DNA from: Neptunicella marina
GTDB lineage: Bacteria; Pseudomonadota; Gammaproteobacteria; Enterobacterales; Alteromonadaceae
Reading direction: 5' to 3'
Assembly: GCF_014270035.1 (NCBI RefSeq)
Contig: NZ_JACNEP010000021.1
Coordinates: forward strand, 1 to 57,542
DNA length: 57,542 nucleotides
The notes under the pieces were generated by a model. That model saw only the letters and a program-made list of their open reading frames with translations, did no database searches and was not told where the DNA came from. Shown here piece by piece: positions 31,388 to 40,341 of the stretch. How positions within the stretch are numbered: the first letter of the stretch is position 1; every line of letters begins with the position of its first letter. The position numbers and the translations under genes are program-made.

Positions 31388-32214
31388 CCTTGGGTTAACT
31401 GATACATCGCCAGCAGTTCTCCCACTTTCTGCCTTTTATGCCCTTTTTGACTAATACTGCGTGACACCAGTAGTGGCGTTATCGCTGCATGCTGATAAAG
31501 CTGGCGAGTAAGCTCTGTATCATGATTACTAAGTAGAATGCTAATACCTTTACGCTTTGCGACCTGATAACAAAGTTCAGCCAAATTGCGCTGTTCGGGA
31601 ATGCCAAATGCAAATGCCGAATAACTGGTGAAATTTGAAGTTTGATTAATCGGTGCATAAGGCGGATCACAATAAATGACCGATCCTTTTTTTGCTTTGT
31701 TGATCACAGTGTCGTAAGACTGACAGCTAAATACCGCTTTTTGCGCTTTCTCTGCAAAGAACAGCATTTCTTTTTCTGGAAAGTAAGGTTTTTTATAACG
31801 ACCAAACGGAACGTTAAATCCACCCGATAAGTTGTAGCGACACAACCCGTTATAACAGTGACGATTCAAATATAAAAACAAGACAGAGCGATAGTAACTG
31901 TCTTTGCTTTGGTTAAATTCGGCACGGATGGCATAGTATTTCGCCGCATCATTATTGGCAGAAATAAAATATGTTTGTGCATCGTGAATTAGTTTTTCAG
32001 GCGTTTTTTTCAGGTGCTGGTACAGATTAATTAAGTCAGGATTAATATCGTTAAGCACGTACTTATCATATGCAGTATTCAGGAATACTGACCCGGCCCC
32101 AACAAAGGGTTCTATCAGACTATTTCCTTCAGGTAATAAACTCCGGATGGAGTCCATTAATGCATATTTTCCGCCTGCCCACTTTAGGAATGAGCGGCTA
32201 TTATTATTCTTCAT
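31384..32214 (-). CDS. dam: DNA adenine methylase (GATC)
   Basis: Dam methylates adenine in GATC and so directs mismatch repair and replication timing. The 276-residue product has the class alpha order: SAM-binding PFVGAGSVF (about 37-45) and catalytic YCDPPYAP (about 180-187). The N-terminal FLKWAGGKYALM is typical of Dam. It lies 64 nt after damX in the conserved aroK-aroB-damX-dam order. Its 3' end overlaps that of the DUF2970 gene. Confidence 0.95.
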   Translation of the reverse strand: MKNNNSRSFLKWAGGKYALMDSIRSLLPEGNSLIEPFVGAGSVFLNTAYDKYVLNDINPDLINLYQHLKKTPEKLIHDAQTYFISANNDAAKYYAIRAEFNQSKDSYYRSVLFLYLNRHCYNGLCRYNLSGGFNVPFGRYKKPYFPEKEMLFFAEKAQKAVFSCQSYDTVINKAKKGSVIYCDPPYAPINQTSNFTSYSAFAFGIPEQRNLAELCYQVAKRKGISILLSNHDTELTRQLYQHAAITPLLVSRSISQKGHKRQKVGELLAMYQLTQG

Positions 32215-32278
32215 TAAAAACTACAGAAACACGCGCACAATAGTCGAGATTGTACCCTAATCTACCAACTGAAATTAA

Positions 32279-33835
32279 CTAATTAATCTTACCCTGAGTT
32301 ATTTCCTGATCTACCTGCGATGCAGGTTTAGCAAATGGCTCTTCTGCAACCAGAGAAGCTGACAAAGTTGAAACCGCCTTTCTTGCATCCTCCAGTGTTC
32401 CAAAATACTGCCTTAACAGCACCACATACCAGTTACCACCGTAGCGCTGCGTACGATAAATCCAGACTTTATCCTCTAATTTATTATCCTTCAAAAACTC
32501 AGATAACACATATTCACTGCTCATACCCGATAACTGCAGGTAAAAACCGCTAATATCATGAGATAGCAGTATTGCACCGTCATAAGCATATTGTTGCGGA
32601 CGAATATCATCGGGTAATTGCGGGTCTTCAATTTGCTCAACGCGGGTTATGTCTTCAACCTGATAGTCAACGACATCATTCTCGTGTCCATTGGTTACTG
32701 GCTCCAGAATATTCTCATCAGAAAAACCGTCATCTGACAGGATATCCTGATTTGATTCTTCGTTATTTATATTATCAGTGTTGTCATCCAGCTTATTCGG
32801 ATCTGCTGCATCAAGCGTGACTTTTTTAAGCGCGGACTCTGTTCCACGAATGTGTTGTGCCCGTTCATCCGCTTTTGTAGACGCATTTTCCCAATCACTA
32901 ATTAAAGATGCATCTTGCTGGGGAGCAACATCATTGGTTAAGTCGAGAGAAGTGTTTTGCTGAACCGGCCCCACTTCAGTAGTGTATTCTGTGCTGTTAG
33001 TTGTAACATTGGACTCTGCGTTTTCTTCATCGACCGCTTTAATCGCAACGGGCTGCGGCGCAGGTCCTAAAAACATCGCATAAACGTCGTTAAACAACGC
33101 CTTACTTTGCTCATAATACTGCCATTGCATAATGCCAATAAAACTGATTACAAAAACTAACGTTATTAATAACTTAGCCCACCATTTTGACAATACGGGC
33201 TCACGATAAATGGTTTTATTACGTTGCTGAAGCCTTAAATCAAACTGCTGACGCTTTTCACGAATTAGTGCCTCCAGTTCAGTTTCACTATGCGTAAGGT
33301 CTGTAGATTGAGTCGCCGGCAGGGAATGATGGCTTAACAACACAGGCTGATCACTGTGATTAGTGGGCAACCAGGATTTAGCCTGCTCTGCCCATTGATG
33401 CTGACCGAAAAGTAAAATATTAAGATGATGGCGCTGACGAGCAAAACGGTTTTGTAAAACCACATCCCAAAGCTCGGACAACATCGACTGACTTAGATTA
33501 TCTGCGCTGGTTACCGCAATCAGGATAAATTGCTCTTCATTGCCTAATATACGTGGCAAAATCTCAGTAAGCGGTCTGGAATAATCAAGACGCACCTTGC
33601 CCACAAGCTGCTCAACAATACGCTGACGATATTGTGACTGACTAAGTCGGTTTGCGGCACCCAGATAAGCGATATTTGCCACATCACTTTTTTTCGCCAG
33701 ATAACGCTCAACAAACTCGCTTTCGACATTAAGACCTTCACCACTGACAAAAATCAGCTGTGATGAATAAGTCACCAAATGGTCAAGACGATTGTGTAAG
33801 TCGGTGTATCCGGCTAAATCAATATGTTCCTGCAT
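32279..33835 (-). CDS. damX: DamX-like SPOR domain cell-division protein
   Basis: DamX is an inner-membrane protein drawn to the septum by a SPOR domain that binds denuded peptidoglycan. The 518-residue product has a cytoplasmic N-terminal domain (about 1-215), a membrane helix (WWAKLLITLVFVISFIGIMQ, near 217-236), a Glu/Asp/Asn-rich linker and a C-terminal SPOR domain (about 428-505, with GFYLQLSGMSSE and NWYVVLLRQYFGTLEDA). The N-terminus resembles an AAA-type fold, but the expected P-loop reads SGEGLNVES (31-39), lacking the Gly-Lys-Ser/Thr. It lies between aroB (30 nt) and dam. Confidence 0.88.
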   Translation of the reverse strand: MQEHIDLAGYTDLHNRLDHLVTYSSQLIFVSGEGLNVESEFVERYLAKKSDVANIAYLGAANRLSQSQYRQRIVEQLVGKVRLDYSRPLTEILPRILGNEEQFILIAVTSADNLSQSMLSELWDVVLQNRFARQRHHLNILLFGQHQWAEQAKSWLPTNHSDQPVLLSHHSLPATQSTDLTHSETELEALIREKRQQFDLRLQQRNKTIYREPVLSKWWAKLLITLVFVISFIGIMQWQYYEQSKALFNDVYAMFLGPAPQPVAIKAVDEENAESNVTTNSTEYTTEVGPVQQNTSLDLTNDVAPQQDASLISDWENASTKADERAQHIRGTESALKKVTLDAADPNKLDDNTDNINNEESNQDILSDDGFSDENILEPVTNGHENDVVDYQVEDITRVEQIEDPQLPDDIRPQQYAYDGAILLSHDISGFYLQLSGMSSEYVLSEFLKDNKLEDKVWIYRTQRYGGNWYVVLLRQYFGTLEDARKAVSTLSASLVAEEPFAKPASQVDQEITQGKIN

Positions 33836-33865
33836 TCACATCACATTAGTTGGGCAAAGTTAGGT

Positions 33866-34930
33866 TTAATTCAGCACAGCCCGCAGTGTTTCTTCAGATA
33901 ACTCAGTCACTACCGCTTTACCAATTTGCTTTGGAATAACAAAGCGGATTTTACCTGCTTTAACTTTTTTATCCCGCTGCATATGGGCCATAAAGCTATC
34001 AAAATTCATTGCTTGTGGCGCATCAAGAGGTAGATCAAATTGTTTGATTAACGCCTGAATGCGACAAACTTCTGACTCTGACAACCAGTCTGAACATTTT
34101 GCAGCCAATGCAGCAAGATTCATACCAGTAGCCACAGCTTCTCCATGCAACCAGTTGCCATACCCCTGCTCTGCTTCTATAGCGTGACCAAAAGTATGAC
34201 CTAAGTTTAGCAAGGCTCTGAGTCCGTGCTCTTTTTCATCTTGCGCTACGATTTCTGCTTTGATCGCACAGCTACGTTCAATGGCATAGGCTAAAGCCGT
34301 CGTCTCTTTGTTTTTCAATGATTCAACATTCTGTTCGAGCCAGCTAAAAAAATCCGCATCATAAATAATGCCGTATTTAATCACCTCCGCCATGCCGGCC
34401 GCGAACTCTCGTGCAGGTAAGGTTGCTAACGTATTGATATCAATATATACCGCTTGTGGCTGGTAAAACGCGCCTATCATGTTTTTACCCAGAGGGTGAT
34501 TAACCGCTGTTTTACCACCAACCGATGAATCGACTTGCGACAATAAGGTGGTTGGTACTTGAATAAAGGGTATACCGCGTTGGTAACAAGCCGCAACAAA
34601 TCCAGTCAGGTCACCGATCACACCTCCACCTAAGGCGATCATGGTGGTATCGCGGGCAGCGCCAATCGTCAGCAATTCAGTCATGACGTTTTCGAAACTA
34701 CTTAAGGTTTTGTACTGCTCACCATCCGGCACTAATACCCAATGTACACGATACGCTTCGAGTAGGGATTCAATTTTTTGGCGATACAAAGCTTCAACAG
34801 TAGGGTTGGTTACCACCACTACAGTTTGTCCACAGATCGAAGATTGAATTAGATTTTTCTGCTCAAATAAATCGGCAGCAATATGAATAGGGTAGCTACG
34901 CTCACCCAAATCTACCGTTAAAATAGTCAT
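33866..34930 (-). CDS. aroB: 3-dehydroquinate synthase
   Basis: AroB converts DAHP to 3-dehydroquinate, the second step of the shikimate pathway, using NAD and a divalent metal. The 354-residue product carries [10 protein letters not shown] (about 68), the NAD-binding [21 protein letters not shown] (about 99) and [20 protein letters not shown] (about 125). The metal ligands are expected in AEVIKYGII and [10 protein letters not shown] (about 245). It lies 28 nt after aroK, as is usual. Confidence 0.97.
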   Translation of the reverse strand: MTILTVDLGERSYPIHIAADLFEQKNLIQSSICGQTVVVVTNPTVEALYRQKIESLLEAYRVHWVLVPDGEQYKTLSSFENVMTELLTIGAARDTTMIALGGGVIGDLTGFVAACYQRGIPFIQVPTTLLSQVDSSVGGKTAVNHPLGKNMIGAFYQPQAVYIDINTLATLPAREFAAGMAEVIKYGIIYDADFFSWLEQNVESLKNKETTALAYAIERSCAIKAEIVAQDEKEHGLRALLNLGHTFGHAIEAEQGYGNWLHGEAVATGMNLAALAAKCSDWLSESEVCRIQALIKQFDLPLDAPQAMNFDSFMAHMQRDKKVKAGKIRFVIPKQIGKAVVTELSEETLRAVLN

Positions 34931-34958
34931 GAGCGCAGCACCTCTTTATTAGGAAGTT

Positions 34959-35474
34959 TTACTGATTAATTTTATCAATAATTTGATTAGCCACCGCACG
35001 GGCACTTTGATCATCAGTTTGTACAACATAATCAGCCACTTCTTCATAAAGTGGATTGCGTTGTTCTGATAATTCAATCAGTACCTTTTCCGGATCGTCA
35101 GTTTGCAACAGTGGTCTGCGTTTATCACGCTGAGTACGTGCAACCTGCTTTTCGATAGTAGTTTGTAAATACACCACTATTCCACGAGCAGACAAACGAT
35201 TACGAATATTCTTACTGATGATAGAGCCGCCGCCCGTCGCCAGTACGATACCCTGTTTGTCAGTCAGATCGGTGATGACGTCTTCCTCTCTTTTACGGAA
35301 GCCCTCTTCACCTTCCAGATCGAAGACCCAGGCAATATCAGCACCAGTACGGCGCTCGATTTCCTGATCAGAGTCATAAAATTCCAGATGAAGTTCGTCT
35401 GCGAGGTGTCTGCCAATGGTACTTTTACCTGCACCCATCGGCCCGACTAAAAAGATATTACGTTTTTCGGCCAT
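34959..35474 (-). CDS. aroK: Shikimate kinase I
   Basis: AroK phosphorylates shikimate at the 3-OH with ATP. The 171-residue product has the P-loop GPMGAGKST (11-19), the substrate-binding [11 protein letters not shown] (about 34) and the adenine/lid region with RDKRRPLLQ (about 117-125) typical of the family. It leads the aroK-aroB-damX-dam run, 183 nt after pilQ; that gap carries a 14-bp hairpin. Confidence 0.97.
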   Translation of the reverse strand: MAEKRNIFLVGPMGAGKSTIGRHLADELHLEFYDSDQEIERRTGADIAWVFDLEGEEGFRKREEDVITDLTDKQGIVLATGGGSIISKNIRNRLSARGIVVYLQTTIEKQVARTQRDKRRPLLQTDDPEKVLIELSEQRNPLYEEVADYVVQTDDQSARAVANQIIDKINQ

Positions 35475-35607
35475 ATTCGTTTATGTACACAACTCTAATT
35501 AATTAGTGATAATCCAAACCCAAGTCGATTTCAGGAGCGGGATTATCTCAGCTAAAACAGGATTTTTGCAAGCTTTGATGAGTCCGCTGAACAGGAAAGT
35601 ATAAATT

Positions 35608-35646
35608 AAACAGAATGTTGTCCAATTAATAAACAACATTCTGTTT
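35608..35646 (-). terminator. Hairpin after pilQ, probable terminator
   Basis: A perfect 14-bp inverted repeat, AAACAGAATGTTGT (35608-35621) with ACAACATTCTGTTT (35633-35646), lies in the pilQ-aroK gap. On the minus strand it is followed by TTTAATTTAT, a weak U-rich tail. It may end the pil operon partly or act as a processing or stability structure. Confidence 0.55.
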
Positions 35647-35657
35647 CATGCAGGGTA

Positions 35658-37418
35658 TTATAGTGATTGATTAATGATTTTTGGTGTAACGAAAATTAAC
35701 AACTCGCGTTTTTCATTAAATTCTCTTTTATTGCGGAAAAGATGGCCTAAAAGTGGAATATCCCCCAACACCGGAACCTGCGTATTTGCGTTTGTTGCGT
35801 TTTGCTGAAAAATACCACCCAAAACGATTGTTTCACCATTTTCCACCAACACTTGCGTTGCGATTTCCTGCGTATCAATCGCAACGGCAGGCCCTGTAGA
35901 GGTTTGTACCGTATCACCACGGGTATCTTGTGTAATCACCAAATCCAGAATAATACGATTATCCGGCGTGATATGCGGTGTCACTTTCAAACTCAAAACC
36001 GCTTTTTTAAACTCTACTGATGTCGCACCACTGGATGTAGCCTGAACATATGGGATCTCTGTCCCCTGTTCAATATAAGCATCATGCTGGTTGGCAACCG
36101 TTAAACGCGGGCTGGCAATAATTTCACCTTTATTCTCCTGTTCCATGGCAGATAATTCCAAATCAAGGATGGTCCCGTCGGCCAAGCGCGCAATATTTAA
36201 TCCAAAACGGCCTGCAGCGCCACTAACTGGCAAATTAACATTTAACCTGTCTGAAAGTGATGGAATATTCCCGCTGGCAATCGCATTCGCACCCTCAAGC
36301 GATCCGGATATACCATCTGAATCCTGCTGATCACTGAAGCCCCAACGCACTCCTAATTCATCGGTAATATTGTCGCGTACCGTGACCATACGTGATTCAA
36401 TCAGAACTTGCTTAACCGGGATATCCAGTGCATTGATCATCGCACGCGCCTGTGCAATGGATTCATCTGTATCTTTAATCAATAAAATATTAGTACGATT
36501 GTCTACCGAGACTGAACCTCTGGGACTTAAGATTCCACCTTCATTCGACTTAAGAATTTCAGCCATATCCGCAGCTTTCGCGTAATTGATTTGTACGTTT
36601 GCCGACGATAAAGGCGCTAACTCAGCCACCTGCTGTTTGGACTGTAATTGCTGAGCTTCACGCGAGGCCAGTTCCTCGGCAGGAGCAATTAAGAGAATAT
36701 TACCTTCCAGTCTTTTGTCTAAGCCTTTGATCTTCATGATCATACTTAATGCCTGATCCCAGGGAACCCCTGCCAAACTGATAGTGACATTGCCGTTAAC
36801 CGAATCAGTGGTTACCAGATTAAATCCGTTTACCTGCGCGATAATCTGTAAGACCTGACGTACTGGAACATCCTGAAAATCCAGAGAAATAGGGGCGCCC
36901 TCATAGGCTGATTCAACTGAGTCCTGATTTGCTGTTTCTGCGACGGGTTCAATTTCCAGCATCAGATTTTTCTGCGTTTTTTGCTGCAGTACGGCGTAAT
37001 TTCCCTCAACTTTGATTTCGATACGAGCACCATCAGGATCCTGAAAGGTCTCCAACATGGTGACATTAGCGGCAAAGTCAGCTAAGTCGAGCTTATATAA
37101 CTGTTCTTTATCCACTTCAACGCCAGGCAAGGTCACAATTAAGGTGTTTTTACCTTTGTCGATCTCAGCAGCAAATTCCTCTTTATCAAACGTAATTGCA
37201 ATACTCCCTCCCCCGGCTTCGGTGCGGTGAAAGTCAACGTTTTGCAAACGGGTAGTTAAGATTTCAGTGGTTTTCGCATCCGGGTCAACCAAATCGGGCA
37301 ACTGTGATTCCTGCGCTACAACTTTATAAGCGAGCATAGACAGCACTAATATCGATAGCCAACCCCATGCACGATTGGGTTTATTCAGCTTTTTATTAAA
37401 AATGTACCGCTCAGACAT
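35658..37418 (-). CDS. pilQ: Type IV pilus secretin PilQ
   Basis: PilQ forms the outer-membrane channel for the type IV pilus. The 586-residue product has an N-terminal membrane or signal segment (about 18-36, AWGWLSILVLSMLAYKVVA), one AMIN domain (about 55-140), an STN domain (about 170-240, with ISLDFQDVPVRQVLQIIAQV), an N1-like domain and the secretin barrel (about 385-580) ending with the conserved PVLGDIPLLGHLFRNK and ELLIFVTPKI. It is shorter than the Pseudomonas protein because only one AMIN domain is present. It overlaps pilP by 8 nt. Confidence 0.95.
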   Translation of the reverse strand: MSERYIFNKKLNKPNRAWGWLSILVLSMLAYKVVAQESQLPDLVDPDAKTTEILTTRLQNVDFHRTEAGGGSIAITFDKEEFAAEIDKGKNTLIVTLPGVEVDKEQLYKLDLADFAANVTMLETFQDPDGARIEIKVEGNYAVLQQKTQKNLMLEIEPVAETANQDSVESAYEGAPISLDFQDVPVRQVLQIIAQVNGFNLVTTDSVNGNVTISLAGVPWDQALSMIMKIKGLDKRLEGNILLIAPAEELASREAQQLQSKQQVAELAPLSSANVQINYAKAADMAEILKSNEGGILSPRGSVSVDNRTNILLIKDTDESIAQARAMINALDIPVKQVLIESRMVTVRDNITDELGVRWGFSDQQDSDGISGSLEGANAIASGNIPSLSDRLNVNLPVSGAAGRFGLNIARLADGTILDLELSAMEQENKGEIIASPRLTVANQHDAYIEQGTEIPYVQATSSGATSVEFKKAVLSLKVTPHITPDNRIILDLVITQDTRGDTVQTSTGPAVAIDTQEIATQVLVENGETIVLGGIFQQNATNANTQVPVLGDIPLLGHLFRNKREFNEKRELLIFVTPKIINQSL

Positions 37419-37947
37419 TGTTCTGCTCTCCCGCCTTTGAGGCCCGGGTTAATTTCGCTTGTTTTCTCTGCCAGCAACCAGTGCCATCGGGGAGCATCTC
37501 GGTAATCTCGACAGTATTGTTGTTGATGGCCGTGACCTGACCAAAAAATAGCCCAAGGTAATCACCTTGTTTAACTTTGTATAAACCACCATCCGTAGAC
37601 TGGATAAGCGCCCACTTGTTACCTTTAGCTGTGAACGACCCCTTAACTTCCAAGGCATCAATGCCATAGCGTTCTAATGGTTGCTTTTTGCGTTTAAAAT
37701 CTGGCTGTAAGCAATTCTTTTGAGTAACAACTGGCGCTTCAGATATGCCAGCACTTAATCGCTGAAAAGGGCTGCGCTTATCCTGAGCCTGGTACTCAAA
37801 TACAGGCATGCGTTTAAATTCTGGGTAAGGCTCTATCGATACGCTGGTGGTCGCTTTAATTTGGTCAATTTGAAGCTGAATATCAGCAATATCAGGCTGA
37901 CAGCCCATTAGCAAAACACAACAACAAAGGGCAACAAACCGTTTCAT
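37411..37947 (-). CDS. pilP: Type IV pilus lipoprotein PilP
   Basis: PilP is an inner-membrane-anchored lipoprotein that links PilNO to the PilQ secretin. The 178-residue product has a lipobox ending LLMGC (Cys16) and the PilP domain at about 95-170, with KGSFTAKGNKWALIQSTDGG and VKQGDYLGLFFGQVTAI. It overlaps pilO by 4 nt and pilQ by 8 nt, showing tight translational coupling. Confidence 0.93.
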   Translation of the reverse strand: MKRFVALCCCVLLMGCQPDIADIQLQIDQIKATTSVSIEPYPEFKRMPVFEYQAQDKRSPFQRLSAGISEAPVVTQKNCLQPDFKRKKQPLERYGIDALEVKGSFTAKGNKWALIQSTDGGLYKVKQGDYLGLFFGQVTAINNNTVEITEMLPDGTGCWQRKQAKLTRASKAGEQNNV

Positions 37948-38558
37948 GGTGTCACTCCCGCAGTGCTGTTAGCAGACGCATTGGTACGATAAGTTTTTGC
38001 ATGCATTGCCAACTTAAGTACATCGCCATCCTGTTTAATTGAAAAGTTATGCACCGTCACAATTCTCGGAAGCGCCGCCACGTTAGACACAAACTGCCCA
38101 AAATTGTGATAATTGCCTTCCACCTCCATTTGAATGGGCAGCTCGGTATAAAACTCTTTGGGTACTTCGGGTAACCAGCTCAACATACGGAATTTCAATC
38201 CAGCCGAAGTACCGACATAAGTAATGTCATCTAATAATCCGGGCGTTTCATCATCCGTCGGCAATGAACGCAACATACTTGAGAAATCAGCTTGCAAACG
38301 AGTGAGTTGCTCCTCATATGCCGCTAAATTAGCTGCGATACGATACTTAGCCTGATAACTGGCAGCCAGCTTAGCTTCGTTTTCCTGTTCAAGCTGCAAC
38401 TGGGGTAATTTGTCGTTCACCAGTAAATAAAACGCCAGAATACCAATGGCGATGGCTTCAATGACAGCGACCACAATCTTGACTTCAAACGGCCAGTTAG
38501 CAACCTGCTCAAAGTCCAGTTCATTCATTTCCTTTAATTTACTGACATCAAATTTCAT
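37944..38558 (-). CDS. pilO: Type IV pilus alignment protein PilO
   Basis: PilO pairs with PilN in the inner membrane and connects the cytoplasmic PilM ring to PilP and PilQ. The 204-residue product has one membrane helix (IVVAVIEAIAIGILAFYLLV, about 28-47), a coiled-coil stretch (about 55-95) and a periplasmic ferredoxin-like domain ending LAMHAKTYRTNAS. It overlaps pilN and pilP by 4 nt each. Confidence 0.93.
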   Translation of the reverse strand: MKFDVSKLKEMNELDFEQVANWPFEVKIVVAVIEAIAIGILAFYLLVNDKLPQLQLEQENEAKLAASYQAKYRIAANLAAYEEQLTRLQADFSSMLRSLPTDDETPGLLDDITYVGTSAGLKFRMLSWLPEVPKEFYTELPIQMEVEGNYHNFGQFVSNVAALPRIVTVHNFSIKQDGDVLKLAMHAKTYRTNASANSTAGVTP

Positions 38559-39136
38559 TTTTTAGACTCCTCCGTCACATTGATTTCCGGAGAAATACTG
38601 GGGGAAATATAAAACGTCAGTTTGAAATCACTGATGGCACCAGAATTATTAGAGTTAGCAATAATCGATGATAAATCTTCACGATGAAAAACCTCAGAGT
38701 TTTGCAACTGACGCATAAACTCGGCCAGACGATTATTCGATTCGCTTTGGCCTTCCAGAACCAAACGATTCCCCGTACGCTCGAGCGACTTAAATGACAC
38801 CCCGGCAGGAACTAACATTGCCAGTTCGTTTAGCACATGAGGTGCGACATTTCGACTGGATTGCAGTTGCTCTATCAGGGCGATTTGTTGCTCGATAGCA
38901 TTTTTTTGCGCTTTGATGTCTTTTATTTTGTCGATCTGGTTATCCAGTACAGCAATTTCTTTTTGCAAATAAGCATTACGGAAGCGTTGATTTTCGATCA
39001 GGCGATCCACCCCGGCACCAATTAGCCAGAAGACAGCCAAAACCAATAGCGCGACCAATCCAAGAATAGACAAATATTCTTTTTTCTGACGTTGACGTTG
39101 CCCTTCACGCCAGGGCAATAAATTTACATATGCCAT
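38555..39136 (-). CDS. pilN: Type IV pilus alignment protein PilN
   Basis: PilN carries the short cytoplasmic motif that binds PilM: here VNLLPWREGQRQRQKKEY at residues 4-21, matching the INLLPWR family motif. A membrane helix (ILGLVALLVLAVFWLIGAGV, about 25-44), a coiled coil (about 50-90) and a periplasmic domain follow. The 193-residue length is normal. It overlaps pilM by 13 nt and pilO by 4 nt. Confidence 0.95.
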   Translation of the reverse strand: MAYVNLLPWREGQRQRQKKEYLSILGLVALLVLAVFWLIGAGVDRLIENQRFRNAYLQKEIAVLDNQIDKIKDIKAQKNAIEQQIALIEQLQSSRNVAPHVLNELAMLVPAGVSFKSLERTGNRLVLEGQSESNNRLAEFMRQLQNSEVFHREDLSSIIANSNNSGAISDFKLTFYISPSISPEINVTEESKK

Positions 39137-40206
39137 GAATAAAACCCCCGACTGGCTAACCCTGCTGCAATCGCCAATTGTGGCGCTAATTTATCGGCAC
39201 CCTGCTTAACAGCAACTTCACTCAGTTGCATTTGCCCAAAAGGATTAAATAAAGCCACATCAACGGCCAGTTCACTCGCCAGTTCTTCGCAAATACCGCT
39301 AAGAACTGCACCACCTCCACAGATATGGATGGTTTGCGGACGTTCATGTCGTGTTGTAGAGATATATACCTGCAACGCACGACCAATTTGTTGCGCGAGA
39401 TTACTGACAAATGCCGGTAAAACCTGTTCGCGCCATGTTGTGGGGAGTTCTTCTTTTAACAACTGCGATTCGGCTTCCTGCTTATCCATGGAAAGGATAA
39501 TGGCTAAATCCTGCAACAATGCTTCCATACCAAAGGTATGTTCTTTGGTGTAAGCCACACGTTGCTGATGAAAAACGGTCACTAATAGTTGCGATGCACC
39601 AATATTGATACAAACCATCGGTTTTGCATCTTCAGCCATGACAAGTTCAGGAGCGGCAAACTCTTTAATGGCATTACCCAGAGCGAACCCTTCAATATCT
39701 ACCACCTTAGGTTCGAACGTCACTTCACGTAATAAAGTAACACGGGAATCAACCATATCCTTGTGTGCGGCACTTAACAGTACATCTACTTTTTCTTCAT
39801 GAGCCTGGCTCTGCCCTAACTGTTCAAAATCGACATAGACCTCGTCAAGGGGATACGGAATTAGGCTATCAGCTTCAATCTCAATCTGACTTTCAAGATC
39901 TAAATCGGAAAGATTAGGGTCCATATAGACAATCTTTGAAATCACCGTTGACCCCGACACCGCCACCGCCACATCTTTTGATTTTATTTTGAGTGCCATT
40001 TTGACTTTTTTAATGGCATTGCTGACTGCATCAAAATCTTTAATATCACGATCCGCAAAAGCATTCCCTGCTATCGGCTCACAGGCAACAGCATCCACCT
40101 CACAAGACTGAGCAGTCTTAGTGAGCAACACCGCCTTAACGTAGCGAGTGCCAATATCAAGCCCCAAAATTTGCGGGGCTTTTTTTTGCAATAATTTTTT
40201 CAACAC
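39124..40206 (-). CDS. pilM: Type IV pilus assembly ATPase-like protein PilM
   Basis: PilM is an actin-like cytoplasmic protein that binds PilN and forms a ring around the pilus base. The 360-residue product begins with the phosphate-1-type motif ILGLDIGTRYVKAVLL (about 13-28) and has IHICGGGAVLSGICEELASE (about 291) as the adenosine-binding region. It is the first gene of pilMNOPQ. Its 5' end also holds a terminator-like GCCCC/GGGGC hairpin on the other strand. Confidence 0.95.
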   Translation of the reverse strand: MLKKLLQKKAPQILGLDIGTRYVKAVLLTKTAQSCEVDAVACEPIAGNAFADRDIKDFDAVSNAIKKVKMALKIKSKDVAVAVSGSTVISKIVYMDPNLSDLDLESQIEIEADSLIPYPLDEVYVDFEQLGQSQAHEEKVDVLLSAAHKDMVDSRVTLLREVTFEPKVVDIEGFALGNAIKEFAAPELVMAEDAKPMVCINIGASQLLVTVFHQQRVAYTKEHTFGMEALLQDLAIILSMDKQEAESQLLKEELPTTWREQVLPAFVSNLAQQIGRALQVYISTTRHERPQTIHICGGGAVLSGICEELASELAVDVALFNPFGQMQLSEVAVKQGADKLAPQLAIAAGLASRGFYSWHM

Positions 40207-40341
40207 TGCTATTTCTCGTCGCCAGATAACTTAACTTGTTACCATTATTAACTAATTTTCCTTTAAAAAGGGTTCTAATAAAGGTACATAGGTATAAAAT
40301 ATAAATCATTTCAACGGATTTGCTGTTTAAACAACGATTTT

